From Solwaraspora sp. WMMA2056 (GTDB taxonomy: Bacteria; Actinomycetota; Actinomycetes; Mycobacteriales; Micromonosporaceae), in assembly GCF_030345095.1 (NCBI RefSeq), contig NZ_CP128360.1:930001-994000 (forward strand): DNA of 64,000 nt, read 5' to 3'. Position 1 is the first letter of the stretch, and each line of letters opens with the position of its first letter. The notes under the pieces were generated by a model, which was not told the origin of the DNA, made no database searches, and was given only the letters and a program-made list of their open reading frames with translations. Of this stretch, positions 35,112 to 43,932 are shown piece after piece. The translations under genes and the position numbers were made by a program.

Positions 35112-37778
35112 TCACACCTGCTCCGGCCAGCCGATCTCCTGCCGTTCCCGGGGCAGCAACGTGATCCCGCTCTCCTGCGCCGCAGCCGCCAACCGGTCCA
35201 GGGCCGCCTGCCGGGCGGCCGCTGTCTCCGTACCCGCCACCAGAGCGACCAGGGCCTCGACCGCGTCCCGAGGCTGGCTGCCGCCGCACCGCGACCGGGC
35301 CGCCACGGCGTACCACTCCACCGCCAACTCCCGGTCACCCCGGCCTGCGGCGATCGTCGCCTCGATCAACGCGCACCGAGGGTCGTCGCCGGCACCGGCC
35401 GGGTCCACCGGTCGCACCGGACCCCGGTCCAGCTCGTCGACCGGCACCGAGTAACTGCGCAGCTGCGTCAACGCCGCGACCGCCTCGGCCAGCCGGCCGT
35501 CCTGGGCCAACGCCAGCGCCAACGTGCCGAGGACCCGCCTCCGGTGGCTCGGGTCGCCGACCGCGGTCAGTGCGGCCAGCACCCGACGGGCCAGGTCGAC
35601 CGCCCGCGCGTACCGCCCCTCCAGCCGCGCGACCTCGGCGAGGTTGGCCCGGGCCAGCAGCCGCAGCCGGTCCTCACCGGTGCGTGCCGCCAGCCGGTCG
35701 ACGGCGGCCAGCCGACGCCGGGCCGCCCGCAGGTCCCCGACCCGGACCTCGTGCCAGGCAAGGTCGTGCTGGGCCAGGGTCATGTCCCGCACCCGGCCGG
35801 TCCGCCCGGCGATCGCCAGAACCGCCTGGGCGTGGTCGCGGGCCTCGGTGAACTGGCCGGCGGCCAGGCACGCCGCGCTGAGCACCGTACGGGTGGCCAG
35901 CTCGCCGGCGGTGTCGCCGAGCTGGGCGAACGTGGCCAGCGCCGCCCGGGCGGCCGGCAGCTCCTGGGCGCCGGCACCATGTTCGACCGCCAGTTGCACC
36001 ACGCCGACCTGCGCCCAGGCCCGCACGCTCGGATCCACGTCGACCATCCGTGGATCGTCGAGCAGTCTGCGCAGCCACCGTCGGCCGGCGACGTCGCGGC
36101 CCCGGAACCGCCACCACCTCGGCAGCGCCGCCGCCAGGCGCAGCGCGGTGTGCGGGTCGTCGTTGGCCGAGTGCGCCAACGCCGCCCACAGGTCGCTGGC
36201 CACCTCGTCGAGCCGGTTGACCGTCGCCACCAGCTTCGGCCCGGCGAGATCCGCGGTGGCGCGCTCCGCGAGCCCGGCGAACAGGACCGCGTGCCGACGC
36301 CGGATGGCGGACAGCTCGCCGTGCGCCGCCGCCCGTTCGGTGGCCAGGTCCCGGATCACGTCGATCAGACGGAACCGGTAGGGGCCGACCCCCCGGGCGC
36401 CGAGCAGTCCCAACGACATGAGCCGGTCGAGAAACGGCACCGGGTCGACCGGACCGCCGGCGTCGTCGGTGCCGGTGCCGGTGCCGGTGGTGGTGCCGGT
36501 GGTGGTGCCGGTGGTGGTGCCGGGGGTGCCGGTGGCGTCGGGGGTGCCGTCCGCTGCCAGCATGCCCTCGGCGAGCTCCACCGACCACCGGTTGCGCAGC
36601 ACCGAAAGCCGGCGTACCCCGCGCCGCTCCGCCGGTGTCAGCAGCGTGTAACTGGCCGCGACCGCGTCGCGCAGGGTCACCGCCACCGCTTCCCGCGACG
36701 GTGCTCCGGTCAGGTCGAGTGGACGGTCGCCGTACCGGTTGAAGATCTCGTTGAGGTCGAGTGCCCGGCCACGGGCCGCCGCCAGTTCCAACGCCAACGG
36801 CAGCCCGCCGAGTCGACGGACCAGCCCGACCAGGGCGCCGACCTCGGTGAGGTGGACCTGTTCCCGCCGTACCTTGCGCAGTCGGGCCAGGAAGAGTTTC
36901 ACCGCCGGGTAGTCGGCGACCGCGGCGAGGTCCGCCTCGGTGTCTGCCGGCGGCACCTCCAGCGGAGCGACCGGCCACACCCGCTCGCCCGGCAGGCCGA
37001 CCGGGTGCCGACCGGTGGCGACCACCCGCAGCGTGGGCGCCACCCGCAGCAGCCAGTGCAGCGCGTCGGCGGTGGCGACCGGGGCCCGTTCGACGGCGTC
37101 CACCAGCAGCAGGGCGGGAGCGTCGGCGAGCCGGCCCGCCAGGTCGTGGAGGCGGCCGACGTCGAACACGGTCGCGGTCGCGGTGAGTACGTCGCTGACG
37201 GACGAGCCTTCGGTGACGACGATCCCGCCGGCCCCGCCCGGCAACTGCCCCGTCACCCTGGCCGCCACCGCCAGCGCCAGGCTGGTCTTGCCGACCCCGG
37301 CGAGACCGACCAGGCTGGTCAGTCCCGCGCCGGAGCTGTCGGCCGCGGTGAGGATGTTCGCGAGCTCCGCCACGTCGCAGTCGCGGCCGATCAGCTCCGC
37401 TGGCGGCGGCACGCCGCGGCTGCCGCCGCCGGTGGTGCCCGGAGCAGGGTCGTCGCCGTCTGCCCCGGCAGCGACGGCGGCGAGCGTCGGAGCGTACTGG
37501 CGGGGGACCGCGGGGCGCAGCGCCGCCGCGTGGCCACGGGCGGCGGCGGCGAACCCGGCCAGGTCCGCGCCGGTCAGGCCGAGCGCGGCGGCGAGCAGCT
37601 CCACGGTGGTGCGCTGCGGCCGGGAGGATCGGGCCCGCTCCAGGTCACGGACCGTACGGACGCCGATGCCGGCCCGGGCGGCAAGCTCCGCCTGGGTCAG
37701 CCCGGCGGCCAGCCGGCACCCACGGAGCAGTTCGTCGAACCCGACCGTGCTCTGGTCAGGAGCATGATCCGGACTCAT
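35112..37778 (-). CDS. XRE-NB-ARC-TPR (STAND) transcriptional regulator
   Basis: 888 residues. An N-terminal HTH (LAAGLTQAELAARAGIGVRTVRDLERARSSRPQ), a P-loop NTPase of NB-ARC type (SLVGLAGVGKTSLALAVA, then LLLVDAVERAP), a winged-helix region and TPR-like repeats to the C-terminus. It is related to AfsR/SARP-like STAND regulators but starts with an XRE HTH instead of an OmpR-type domain. A Thr/Gly simple repeat (TTTGTTTGTTTGTGTG) lies mid-protein. It sits alone, with about 300 bp upstream of its neighbour marR holding nothing recognised. Target unknown. Confidence 0.9.
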   Translation of the reverse strand: MSPDHAPDQSTVGFDELLRGCRLAAGLTQAELAARAGIGVRTVRDLERARSSRPQRTTVELLAAALGLTGADLAGFAAAARGHAAALRPAVPRQYAPTLAAVAAGADGDDPAPGTTGGGSRGVPPPAELIGRDCDVAELANILTAADSSGAGLTSLVGLAGVGKTSLALAVAARVTGQLPGGAGGIVVTEGSSVSDVLTATATVFDVGRLHDLAGRLADAPALLLVDAVERAPVATADALHWLLRVAPTLRVVATGRHPVGLPGERVWPVAPLEVPPADTEADLAAVADYPAVKLFLARLRKVRREQVHLTEVGALVGLVRRLGGLPLALELAAARGRALDLNEIFNRYGDRPLDLTGAPSREAVAVTLRDAVAASYTLLTPAERRGVRRLSVLRNRWSVELAEGMLAADGTPDATGTPGTTTGTTTGTTTGTGTGTDDAGGPVDPVPFLDRLMSLGLLGARGVGPYRFRLIDVIRDLATERAAAHGELSAIRRRHAVLFAGLAERATADLAGPKLVATVNRLDEVASDLWAALAHSANDDPHTALRLAAALPRWWRFRGRDVAGRRWLRRLLDDPRMVDVDPSVRAWAQVGVVQLAVEHGAGAQELPAARAALATFAQLGDTAGELATRTVLSAACLAAGQFTEARDHAQAVLAIAGRTGRVRDMTLAQHDLAWHEVRVGDLRAARRRLAAVDRLAARTGEDRLRLLARANLAEVARLEGRYARAVDLARRVLAALTAVGDPSHRRRVLGTLALALAQDGRLAEAVAALTQLRSYSVPVDELDRGPVRPVDPAGAGDDPRCALIEATIAAGRGDRELAVEWYAVAARSRCGGSQPRDAVEALVALVAGTETAAARQAALDRLAAAAQESGITLLPRERQEIGWPEQV
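36467..36533. repeat. Simple sequence repeat inside the STAND regulator gene
   Basis: GGTGCCGGTGGT-type units (12 bp) repeat about five times and encode a Thr/Gly tract on the minus strand. Units are multiples of three, so gain or loss would keep the frame. Confidence 0.8.
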
Positions 37779-37871
37779 GGCAGGAGAGAGTACGCAGCCA
37801 GGTGTCGTCCAGTCAGCTATCCGTCAGGCTGACGACCCGAATGGAACGGATTTCCGACACAACCGGGGACT

Positions 37872-39032
37872 TCACTCCACGTCGACAAGTCCAAGATCAC
37901 GAGCGATGACCATCCGCTGAATCTCCGAGGTACCTTCGCCGATCTCCAGGATTTTCGCATCCCGCCAAAAGCGGCCAACCGGAAACTCGTTCATGAAACC
38001 GTAGCCACCATGTACCTGGGCGGCCTCCCGGGCGTTCTGCACGGCGCACTCGCTGGCGTGCAGCTTCGCCACCGCCGCCTGCCGTTTGAACTGCTCACCG
38101 GCGAGCATCCGGGCCGCCGCGTCGTAGTACGCCAACCGGGCGGTGTGCGCCCGTACCTCCATGTCCGCGATCTTGAACTGAATCGCCTGGAAGCCGCTGA
38201 TCGGCCGACCGAAAGCACGCCGCTGCCCGGCGTACCGGACCGACTCGTCGACACAGCCCTGGGCCAGCCCGACCGCCAGCGCCGCGATCGCTATCCGTCC
38301 CTCGTCGAGGATCCGCAGAAACTGTGCGAACCCTCTACCCCGCTCACCCAGCAGATTCTCCGCCGGCACCCGACAATCGTCGAACGTCAACTCGTGAGTG
38401 TCCGACGCGCACCAGCCGACCTTCGCGTACCCGGGGGCGACGGTGAAGCCGGGCGTACCGGACGGGACGATGATCGTCGACAGTTCCTTCGAGCCGTCCG
38501 GCCGGGTCCCGGTCACTGCGGTGACCGTCACCAGCGAGGTGATGTCGGTGCCCGAGTTGGTGATGAACGCCTTCGCGCCGTTGATCACCCACTGGTCGCC
38601 GTCGAGCACCGCCCGGGTCGTGGTGCCACCGGCGTCCGAGCCGAAGCCCGGCTCGGTCAGCCCGAACCCGGCCAGCGCCTCGCCACTGATCAACTGCGGC
38701 AGCCACCGCCGACGCTGCTCCTGCGTGCCGAACCGGTAGATCGGCATCGCCCCCAACGAGACCGCCGCCTCCAGGGTGATCGCCGTGCTGGAATCGACCC
38801 GGGCCAGCTCCTCCAGCGCCAGGCAGAGCGTGAAGTAGTCGCCGCCCATCCCGCCGTACTCCTCCGGGAACGGCAGCCCGAACAGCCCCATCTTGCCCAT
38901 CTGGCGGACGATCTCGTACGGGAAGGCGTGCCGCTCGTAGTAGTCGCCGATCACCGGCGCGACCACCTCTTGGGCGAACTCGCGGACACTGTCGCGCAGC
39001 GCCACCTGCTCGTCGGTGAGCCGGAAGTCCAT
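37872..39032 (-). CDS. Acyl-CoA dehydrogenase (isovaleryl-CoA dehydrogenase-like)
   Basis: 386 residues from the ATG at 39032 (AAAGGA 7 nt upstream). Flavin-enzyme signatures: GFGLTEPGFGSDAGGTTT, the Arg-rich RIAIAALAVGLAQG, QVHGGYGFMNEFPVGRFWRDAKILEIGEGTSEIQ with the catalytic-Glu region typical of the family. Neighbouring carboxylase and HMG-CoA lyase genes suggest isovaleryl-CoA (leucine pathway) as substrate: isovaleryl-CoA to 3-methylcrotonyl-CoA with transfer of electrons to ETF. The substrate is inferred from context. Confidence 0.9.
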   Translation of the reverse strand: MDFRLTDEQVALRDSVREFAQEVVAPVIGDYYERHAFPYEIVRQMGKMGLFGLPFPEEYGGMGGDYFTLCLALEELARVDSSTAITLEAAVSLGAMPIYRFGTQEQRRRWLPQLISGEALAGFGLTEPGFGSDAGGTTTRAVLDGDQWVINGAKAFITNSGTDITSLVTVTAVTGTRPDGSKELSTIIVPSGTPGFTVAPGYAKVGWCASDTHELTFDDCRVPAENLLGERGRGFAQFLRILDEGRIAIAALAVGLAQGCVDESVRYAGQRRAFGRPISGFQAIQFKIADMEVRAHTARLAYYDAAARMLAGEQFKRQAAVAKLHASECAVQNAREAAQVHGGYGFMNEFPVGRFWRDAKILEIGEGTSEIQRMVIARDLGLVDVE

Positions 39033-39067
39033 GTCCAGGTCCTTTCTGGAGATGCCGGGAGGTGCCG

Positions 39068-40600
39068 CTACACCGGGGTGACGCCGTGCCGGCGGCGGGA
39101 GAAGTGCCGGTCCCGGCCGGCCGCCGCCGCGTACCGCCGGACCAGTTCGGCGCGCAACTGCTCGGGTCGGACGATGTCGTCGACGACGAGTTCGCTGGCG
39201 AGCCGGGTGAGGTCGATGTCCTGCTCGTACTCGGCGCGGCGCTGGGCCACGAACGCCGCCCGCTGCTCCGGATCCTCGATCGCCGCGATCTTGTTGGCGT
39301 AGACCGCGTTGACCGCGGCCTCCGCGCCCATCACCGCGATCTTCGCGGTGGGCAGGGCCAGCGTGGCGTCCGGCGCGAACCCGGGGCCGGCCATCGCGTA
39401 CAGCCCGGCGCCGTAGGCTTTGCGGACCACGACGCAGATCTTCGGTACGGTGGCCTCGGAGATCGCGCTGATCATCTTCGCGCCGTGCCGGATGATGCCC
39501 TGCTTCTCCACCGTGCTGCCGACCATGAAGCCGGGCACGTCGGCCAGGAACAGCAGCGGTACGTTGAACGCGTCGCAGAGCTGCACGAACCGGGCCGCCT
39601 TGTCGGCGGAGTCGACGAAGAGCACCCCGCCCTTGAACATCGAGTTGTTGGCGACCACGCCGACCACCTGGCCGGCCAGCCGACCGAAGCCGACGGTCAG
39701 CTCGCGGGCCCACAACGCCTGGATCTCCAGGAAGCTGCCCTCGTCGAGCAGCCCTTTGACGAACCGGCGCATGTCGAACGCCTGCCGTTCACTCGCCGGC
39801 ACCAGCGCGGCCAGGTCGACACCGGCCGGCGGCTCGACGGCCGCCGTCGCCGGTGGCGGCTGGTGCCAGTTGGCCGGCAGGTAGGACAGGTAGCGGCGGA
39901 CCACGTCGAGCGCGTCGTCCTCGGTCTTGCAGAGGAAGTGCCCGACGCCGGACTCGGCGCAGTGCACCCGGGCACCGCCCATCGCCTCCAGCGTGGTCTT
40001 CTCGCCGGTGACCATCTCGACCATCCGGTCCGACCCGAGGTACATGCTGGCGTTGCCCTCGACCATCGCCACCACGTCGCAGAACGCCGGAATGTAGGCG
40101 CCGCCGGCGGCGGACGGCCCGAACAGGGCGCACACCTGCGGAATCGCGCCGGAGGCCCGCACCTGGTTCCAGAAGATCCGGCCGGCACCGCGCCGGCCGG
40201 GAAACAGATCGACCTGGTCGGTGATCCGGGCGCCGGCGGAATCGACCAGGTAGACCATCGGCAGACCGGCGTCGTACGCCCGCTCGATGATCCGGATGAT
40301 CTTCTCGACGGTACGGGCACCCCACGAGCCGGCCTTGACGGTGGAGTCGTTGGCCATCAGGCAGACCTGTCGACCGTCGATGGTGGCTGTGCCGGTGATC
40401 ACGCCGTCGGCGGGCAGCCCGTCGGCGAGGGCGTTGGCGTACCGGCCGTCCTCCACGAAGGAGCCCGCGTCGACAAGCCGGTCCACTCGCTCCCGGGCGA
40501 ACAGCTTGCCCCGGTCGGCGTTCGCCGCGTGGTACTTCTCCGCGCCGCCGGCCCGGATCCGCTTGTCCAGCCGGTCCAGCGCCTCACCGTCCAGTGTCAC
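39068..40600 (-). CDS. Acyl-CoA carboxylase beta subunit (methylcrotonyl-CoA carboxylase type)
   Basis: 510 residues from a GTG at 40600 with GAGGGGG upstream (GTG at 40615 is possible). The carboxyltransferase fold has the paired oxyanion motifs: GPSAAGGAYIPAFCD and, in the second half, MAGPGFAPDATLALPTAKIAVMGAEAAV. VPGFMVGSTVEKQGIIRHGAKMI resembles methylcrotonyl-CoA carboxylases. It transfers CO2 from biotin to the acyl-CoA. It needs a biotin carboxylase and carrier; the former is encoded upstream. Confidence 0.9.
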   Translation of the reverse strand: MTLDGEALDRLDKRIRAGGAEKYHAANADRGKLFARERVDRLVDAGSFVEDGRYANALADGLPADGVITGTATIDGRQVCLMANDSTVKAGSWGARTVEKIIRIIERAYDAGLPMVYLVDSAGARITDQVDLFPGRRGAGRIFWNQVRASGAIPQVCALFGPSAAGGAYIPAFCDVVAMVEGNASMYLGSDRMVEMVTGEKTTLEAMGGARVHCAESGVGHFLCKTEDDALDVVRRYLSYLPANWHQPPPATAAVEPPAGVDLAALVPASERQAFDMRRFVKGLLDEGSFLEIQALWARELTVGFGRLAGQVVGVVANNSMFKGGVLFVDSADKAARFVQLCDAFNVPLLFLADVPGFMVGSTVEKQGIIRHGAKMISAISEATVPKICVVVRKAYGAGLYAMAGPGFAPDATLALPTAKIAVMGAEAAVNAVYANKIAAIEDPEQRAAFVAQRRAEYEQDIDLTRLASELVVDDIVRPEQLRAELVRRYAAAAGRDRHFSRRRHGVTPV

Positions 40601-40624
40601 GCCGCCCCCTCGCACCCGCCCGCA

Positions 40625-40639
40625 CTAAACGATCGTTAG
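40625..40639. promoter_or_regulatory. TetR-type operator upstream of the carboxylase beta gene
   Basis: CTAAACGATCGTTAG contains the perfect palindrome AACGATCGTT and is followed by a TTA-rich spacer. It overlaps the probable promoter of the beta-subunit gene. The same core AACG-NT-CGTT occurs before tetR. Confidence 0.6.
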
Positions 40640-40694
40640 GTTACCGCACGACGGTCACCCTCGCGACCCCGACACCCCACCGAACGTAGGCGGG

Positions 40695-41618
40695 TCAGCT
40701 GGTCGGGGTCAGCCGGGTACGGGGCCCGGCGCGCAGCACCCCGGAGGGAAGCTGCCGGCCGACCAGCTCCTCGGCCAGCTCGGCGGCGGCCAGCAGCGCA
40801 TCCAGGTCGATCCCGGTCTCGACGCCCATGTCGTGCAGCATGTGCACCACCTCCTCGGTGGCCACGTTTCCGCTGGCCCCGGGCGCGTACGGGCAGCCGC
40901 CCAGGCCACCGACGCTGGCGTCGAACTCGGTGACCCCCAGCTCCAGGGCGGCCAGCAGGTTCGCCAACGCCGCACCCCGGGTGTTGTGGAAATGCAACAG
41001 CACCGGCACGGCGGCCTGCCGGTCGCGCACCGCCGTGACCAGCTCGCGGACCCGGCGCGGGGTCGCCATCCCGGTGGTGTCACCGAACGCGAGCCGGTCC
41101 GCCCCGTCGGCCACCACCCGGTCGACGATCCCGGCGACCCGACCAGGTTCGATGTCCCCTTCGTACGGGCAGCCGAAGCTGGTCGCCACGATCACCTCGA
41201 CGTGTGCCCGCGCGGCATGCAGCAGCGGGATCAGCTCGGCGATGTCGTCGAGGGACTCGGCGGTGCCCCGGTTGACGTTGCGCCGGTTGTGCGTGTCGCT
41301 GGCCGACACCACCACCTCGACCTCGGTGAAGCCGGCGTCGATCGCCCGCCGGGCACCGCGCAGGTTCGGCACCAACGCCGAGTAGCGCACGCCGGGGGCA
41401 CGCCGGGCCCGCTGCCACACCTCGTCGGCGTCGGCCATCTGCGGGATCGCTTTCGGGTGGACGAACGAGACAGCTTCGATCCGGCGTACGCCGGTCGCGG
41501 AGAGCGCGTCCAGCAGGCGGACCTTGCCGTCGGTCGGCACCGGCTGCTCGTTCTGCAGGCCGTCGCGGGGGCCGACCTCGCGGATCGACACGGACTCGGG
41601 AAGGGGCGTCGTTGCCAT
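40695..41618 (-). CDS. Hydroxymethylglutaryl-CoA lyase
   Basis: 307 residues. DRE-TIM-like barrel with VGPRDGLQNE (catalytic R/D), EAVSFVHPKAIPQM, ATSFGCPYEGD, GDTTGMA, HFHNTRG and the lyase signature GGLGGCPYAPGASGNVATE, containing the catalytic Cys. It cleaves HMG-CoA to acetyl-CoA and acetoacetate, the last step of leucine breakdown. Located between the two carboxylase genes. Confidence 0.94.
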   Translation of the reverse strand: MATTPLPESVSIREVGPRDGLQNEQPVPTDGKVRLLDALSATGVRRIEAVSFVHPKAIPQMADADEVWQRARRAPGVRYSALVPNLRGARRAIDAGFTEVEVVVSASDTHNRRNVNRGTAESLDDIAELIPLLHAARAHVEVIVATSFGCPYEGDIEPGRVAGIVDRVVADGADRLAFGDTTGMATPRRVRELVTAVRDRQAAVPVLLHFHNTRGAALANLLAALELGVTEFDASVGGLGGCPYAPGASGNVATEEVVHMLHDMGVETGIDLDALLAAAELAEELVGRQLPSGVLRAGPRTRLTPTS

Positions 41619-41711
41619 CTGCCCAGCATCGCGCGCCCGGGCCGTCCACTCAATGGGATCCGACGAAGGTCACCGATGGGATACCGCGCCGACCGGCGTC
41701 GGTGCCGGGCC

Positions 41712-43061
41712 TCACCGCATCCGGCCGACGATGCCGGTGTCGTAGTCACCGGAGACGAACTCCGGGTGCTCCAGCAGCTCGGCGAAGAACGGCAGGTTGC
41801 ACTTCGGCCCGGCCACCTCGAAGGCGGCGACCGCCGCCCGGGCGCGGGCGATCGCCTCGGCCCGGTCGGCGCCGGAGACGATCAGTTTGGCCATCAGCGA
41901 GTCGTAGAACGGCGTCACGGTGGTGCCGACGGCGTACCCGGAATCGACCCGGACCCCGTCGCCGGTCGGCTCCGTCCAGACGGTGATCGCGCCCGGACCG
42001 GGCAGGAAGCGTTTCGGGTCCTCGGCGTTGATCCGCAGCTCGATCGCGTGCCCGCGCGGGGCGAGCGTGTCCGGGTCGAACGTCGGCTCCAGGCCGGCGG
42101 CCACCCGCAGCTGCTCCTCGACCAGGTCGACGCCGTAGACCAGCTCGGTCACCGGGTGCTCGACCTGCAGCCGGGTGTTCATCTCCAGGAAGAAGAACTC
42201 GCCGGAGGTGGGGTCCAGCAGGCACTCGACCGTGCCGGCGTTGCGGTAGCCGACCGCCTCCCCGGCCCGTACGGCGGCGGCGAGCAGCCCGGCCCGCATC
42301 TCGTCGGTGACCGCTGGCGACGGCGACTCCTCCACCAGCTTCTGGTTGCGCCGCTGCACCGAGCACTCCCGCTCGCCGAGGGCGACGACCCGGTCGGTGC
42401 CGTCGGCCGTACGCCAGCCGAGGATCTGCACCTCGACGTGGCGTACCCGGGGGAAGTAGCGCTCGATCAGCACGGACCCGTCACCGAACATGCGGGCGGC
42501 GAACGCCCGGACCTTGTCGAACTCGGTCCGCAGCGCGTCGGCGTCGGCAGCGACGCCCATGCCCATCCCGCCGCCGCCGGCAGCGGCCTTGACCATCACC
42601 GGGTAGCCGATGGTGGCGGCGGCGTCGAGTGCGGCGTCGACGGTTTCGGCGGGCTCGGTGGTGCCGGCGGCGACCGGTACGCCGGCGGCGGACATCAAGT
42701 TCCGCGCGTTGATCTTGTCACCCATCGCCTCGATGGCGTCGCCACCGGGACCGACCCAGATCAGCCCGGCCGCTTGCACCGCGCGGGCGAACTCGGCGTT
42801 CTCCGACAGGAACCCGTAGCCGGGGTGGATCGCCTCGGCGCCGCTGCTCCTGGCGGCGGCCAGGATGGCGGCCTGGTCGCGGTAGCTCTGCGCCGGCTGG
42901 GCCGGCCCGACGCAGATCGCCTGGTCCGCTTCGGTGACGAAGGGCAGCCCGGCGTCGGCCTCGGAGTGCACGGCGACGGTGCGCACCCCCAGCCGCCGGG
43001 CGGTACGGATGATCCGTCGGGCGATCTCGCCCCGGTTCGCCACCAGCAACGACTCGATCAT
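41712..43061 (-). CDS. Biotin carboxylase subunit lacking a biotin carrier domain
   Basis: 449 residues from the ATG at 43061 (AGGAG 4 nt upstream). Biotin carboxylase features: LVANRGEIARRIIRTARRLG, HPGYGFLSENAEFARA, KAAAGGGGMGM, the ATP-grasp HVEVQ region, EMNTRLQVEHPVTE with RQNQK. The protein ends at ...GDYDTGIVGRMR, right after the biotin carboxylase C-domain. Acyl-CoA carboxylase alpha subunits are normally ~600-670 residues with a carrier carrying a biotinylated Lys in an AMKM motif; none is present here or in the following 90 nt. Confidence 0.92.
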   Translation of the reverse strand: MIESLLVANRGEIARRIIRTARRLGVRTVAVHSEADAGLPFVTEADQAICVGPAQPAQSYRDQAAILAAARSSGAEAIHPGYGFLSENAEFARAVQAAGLIWVGPGGDAIEAMGDKINARNLMSAAGVPVAAGTTEPAETVDAALDAAATIGYPVMVKAAAGGGGMGMGVAADADALRTEFDKVRAFAARMFGDGSVLIERYFPRVRHVEVQILGWRTADGTDRVVALGERECSVQRRNQKLVEESPSPAVTDEMRAGLLAAAVRAGEAVGYRNAGTVECLLDPTSGEFFFLEMNTRLQVEHPVTELVYGVDLVEEQLRVAAGLEPTFDPDTLAPRGHAIELRINAEDPKRFLPGPGAITVWTEPTGDGVRVDSGYAVGTTVTPFYDSLMAKLIVSGADRAEAIARARAAVAAFEVAGPKCNLPFFAELLEHPEFVSGDYDTGIVGRMR

Positions 43062-43094
43062 GCTTCTCCTCGCGGTCGTGACACCAGGTGCGGC

Positions 43095-43157
43095 GGGGCT
43101 GCGGTCAGCCCCGTGCAGGGCTGCGGTCAGCCGTGCGGGGCTGCGGTCAGCCGTGCA
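43095..43157 (-). repeat. Triple tandem hairpin repeat between tetR and the biotin carboxylase
   Basis: Three units of about 20 bp (43095-43117, 43118-43136, 43137-43157) each contain GGCTGCGGTCAGCC, a stem of 5-7 bp with a CGGT loop. The third overlaps the tetR stop. In mRNA it would form three small hairpins in a row. Confidence 0.75.
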
Positions 43158-43758
43158 GCGCGGCCAGGGTGGCGGCCCGCAGCAGGGCGGCCCGCCGGTC
43201 CCGGTCGACCTCGCCACCGAGGAACGGGGTGGAGTTCATCAGGCCGAACGCCGCGTGGGCCAGCACCCGTGCCTCGGCGGCGTCGAGCTCGCGGCGCAGG
43301 CCGGTCAGCACCCCGACCCACTCCTCGACGTAGAGCCGCTGCAGTCGGCGGATCCGGCGGCGCGGCTCCTCCGGGAGCCGGTCGAGCTCGTGCAGGTGCA
43401 GAGCGATGACCGCCGGGTTGGCCAGGGCGAACTCCACATGGAACTCGATCAGCGAGGCAAGGGCGGCGTCGGCGTCCGTGGAGTTCGCCGCCACCCGGGC
43501 CCGCCCGCCGTCGAGCAGTTCCTCGCTGACCGGAATCAGCGCGGCGGCGAGCATCGCCTCCTTGCCGGCGAAATGGTGATATAGGGCCGGACCGGTGACA
43601 CCGGCGGCGGCACCGATGTCGTCCATCGAGACGCCGTGGTAGCCACGGGCCGCGAAGAGTCCGACCGCGATCTGGAGAATCTCGTCGCGGCGTGACCGTC
43701 GACGAGGTGCGACCGTCTCTGCCCCGTCCGCCGTCGTCGCCTGCTGATCTACCGTCAC
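43147..43758 (-). CDS. TetR-family regulator of the acyl-CoA catabolic cluster
   Basis: 203 residues. N-terminal HTH: RRDEILQIAVGLFAARGYHGVSMDDIGAAAGVTGPALYHHFAGKEAMLAAAL. The C-terminal half is a helical ligand domain, probably for an acyl-CoA. It is upstream of the biotin carboxylase gene in the same orientation, and inverted repeats with the same core lie upstream of itself and of the beta-subunit gene, so it is inferred to repress the cluster. Confidence 0.92.
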   Translation of the reverse strand: MTVDQQATTADGAETVAPRRRSRRDEILQIAVGLFAARGYHGVSMDDIGAAAGVTGPALYHHFAGKEAMLAAALIPVSEELLDGGRARVAANSTDADAALASLIEFHVEFALANPAVIALHLHELDRLPEEPRRRIRRLQRLYVEEWVGVLTGLRRELDAAEARVLAHAAFGLMNSTPFLGGEVDRDRRAALLRAATLAALHG

Positions 43759-43790
43759 CTGGCCAGCCTAACCCTGAATCGATCCCGAGT

Positions 43791-43804
43791 TGAACGCTCG
43801 TTCA
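43791..43804. promoter_or_regulatory. TetR-type operator upstream of tetR
   Basis: TGAACGCTCGTTCA is a palindrome with 6-bp arms around CT, 32 nt before the tetR start. Its core AACGCTCGTT differs by one base from the site at 40628-40637. Confidence 0.6.
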
Positions 43805-43932
43805 GCCATTTCAAGCGCTGCCGGCTGATCCGCCGGTGGTCCACGCTGACCCGGCGCTGATATGTGACGATCACCGTACCGTCAGCGGGGGAATGCGTTC
43901 ACCCCCGGCGGCCGGCCACGACGGCCTACCGG

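Noticed and set aside
34785-37832. 1015-codon plus-strand frame
   Set aside because: It is antisense to the XRE-NB-ARC gene, is Arg/Gly/Pro-rich and has no domain; the high GC content opens such frames.
40833-43409. 858-codon plus-strand frame
   Set aside because: Antisense to HMG-CoA lyase and biotin carboxylase, without domains; a GC-skew shadow.
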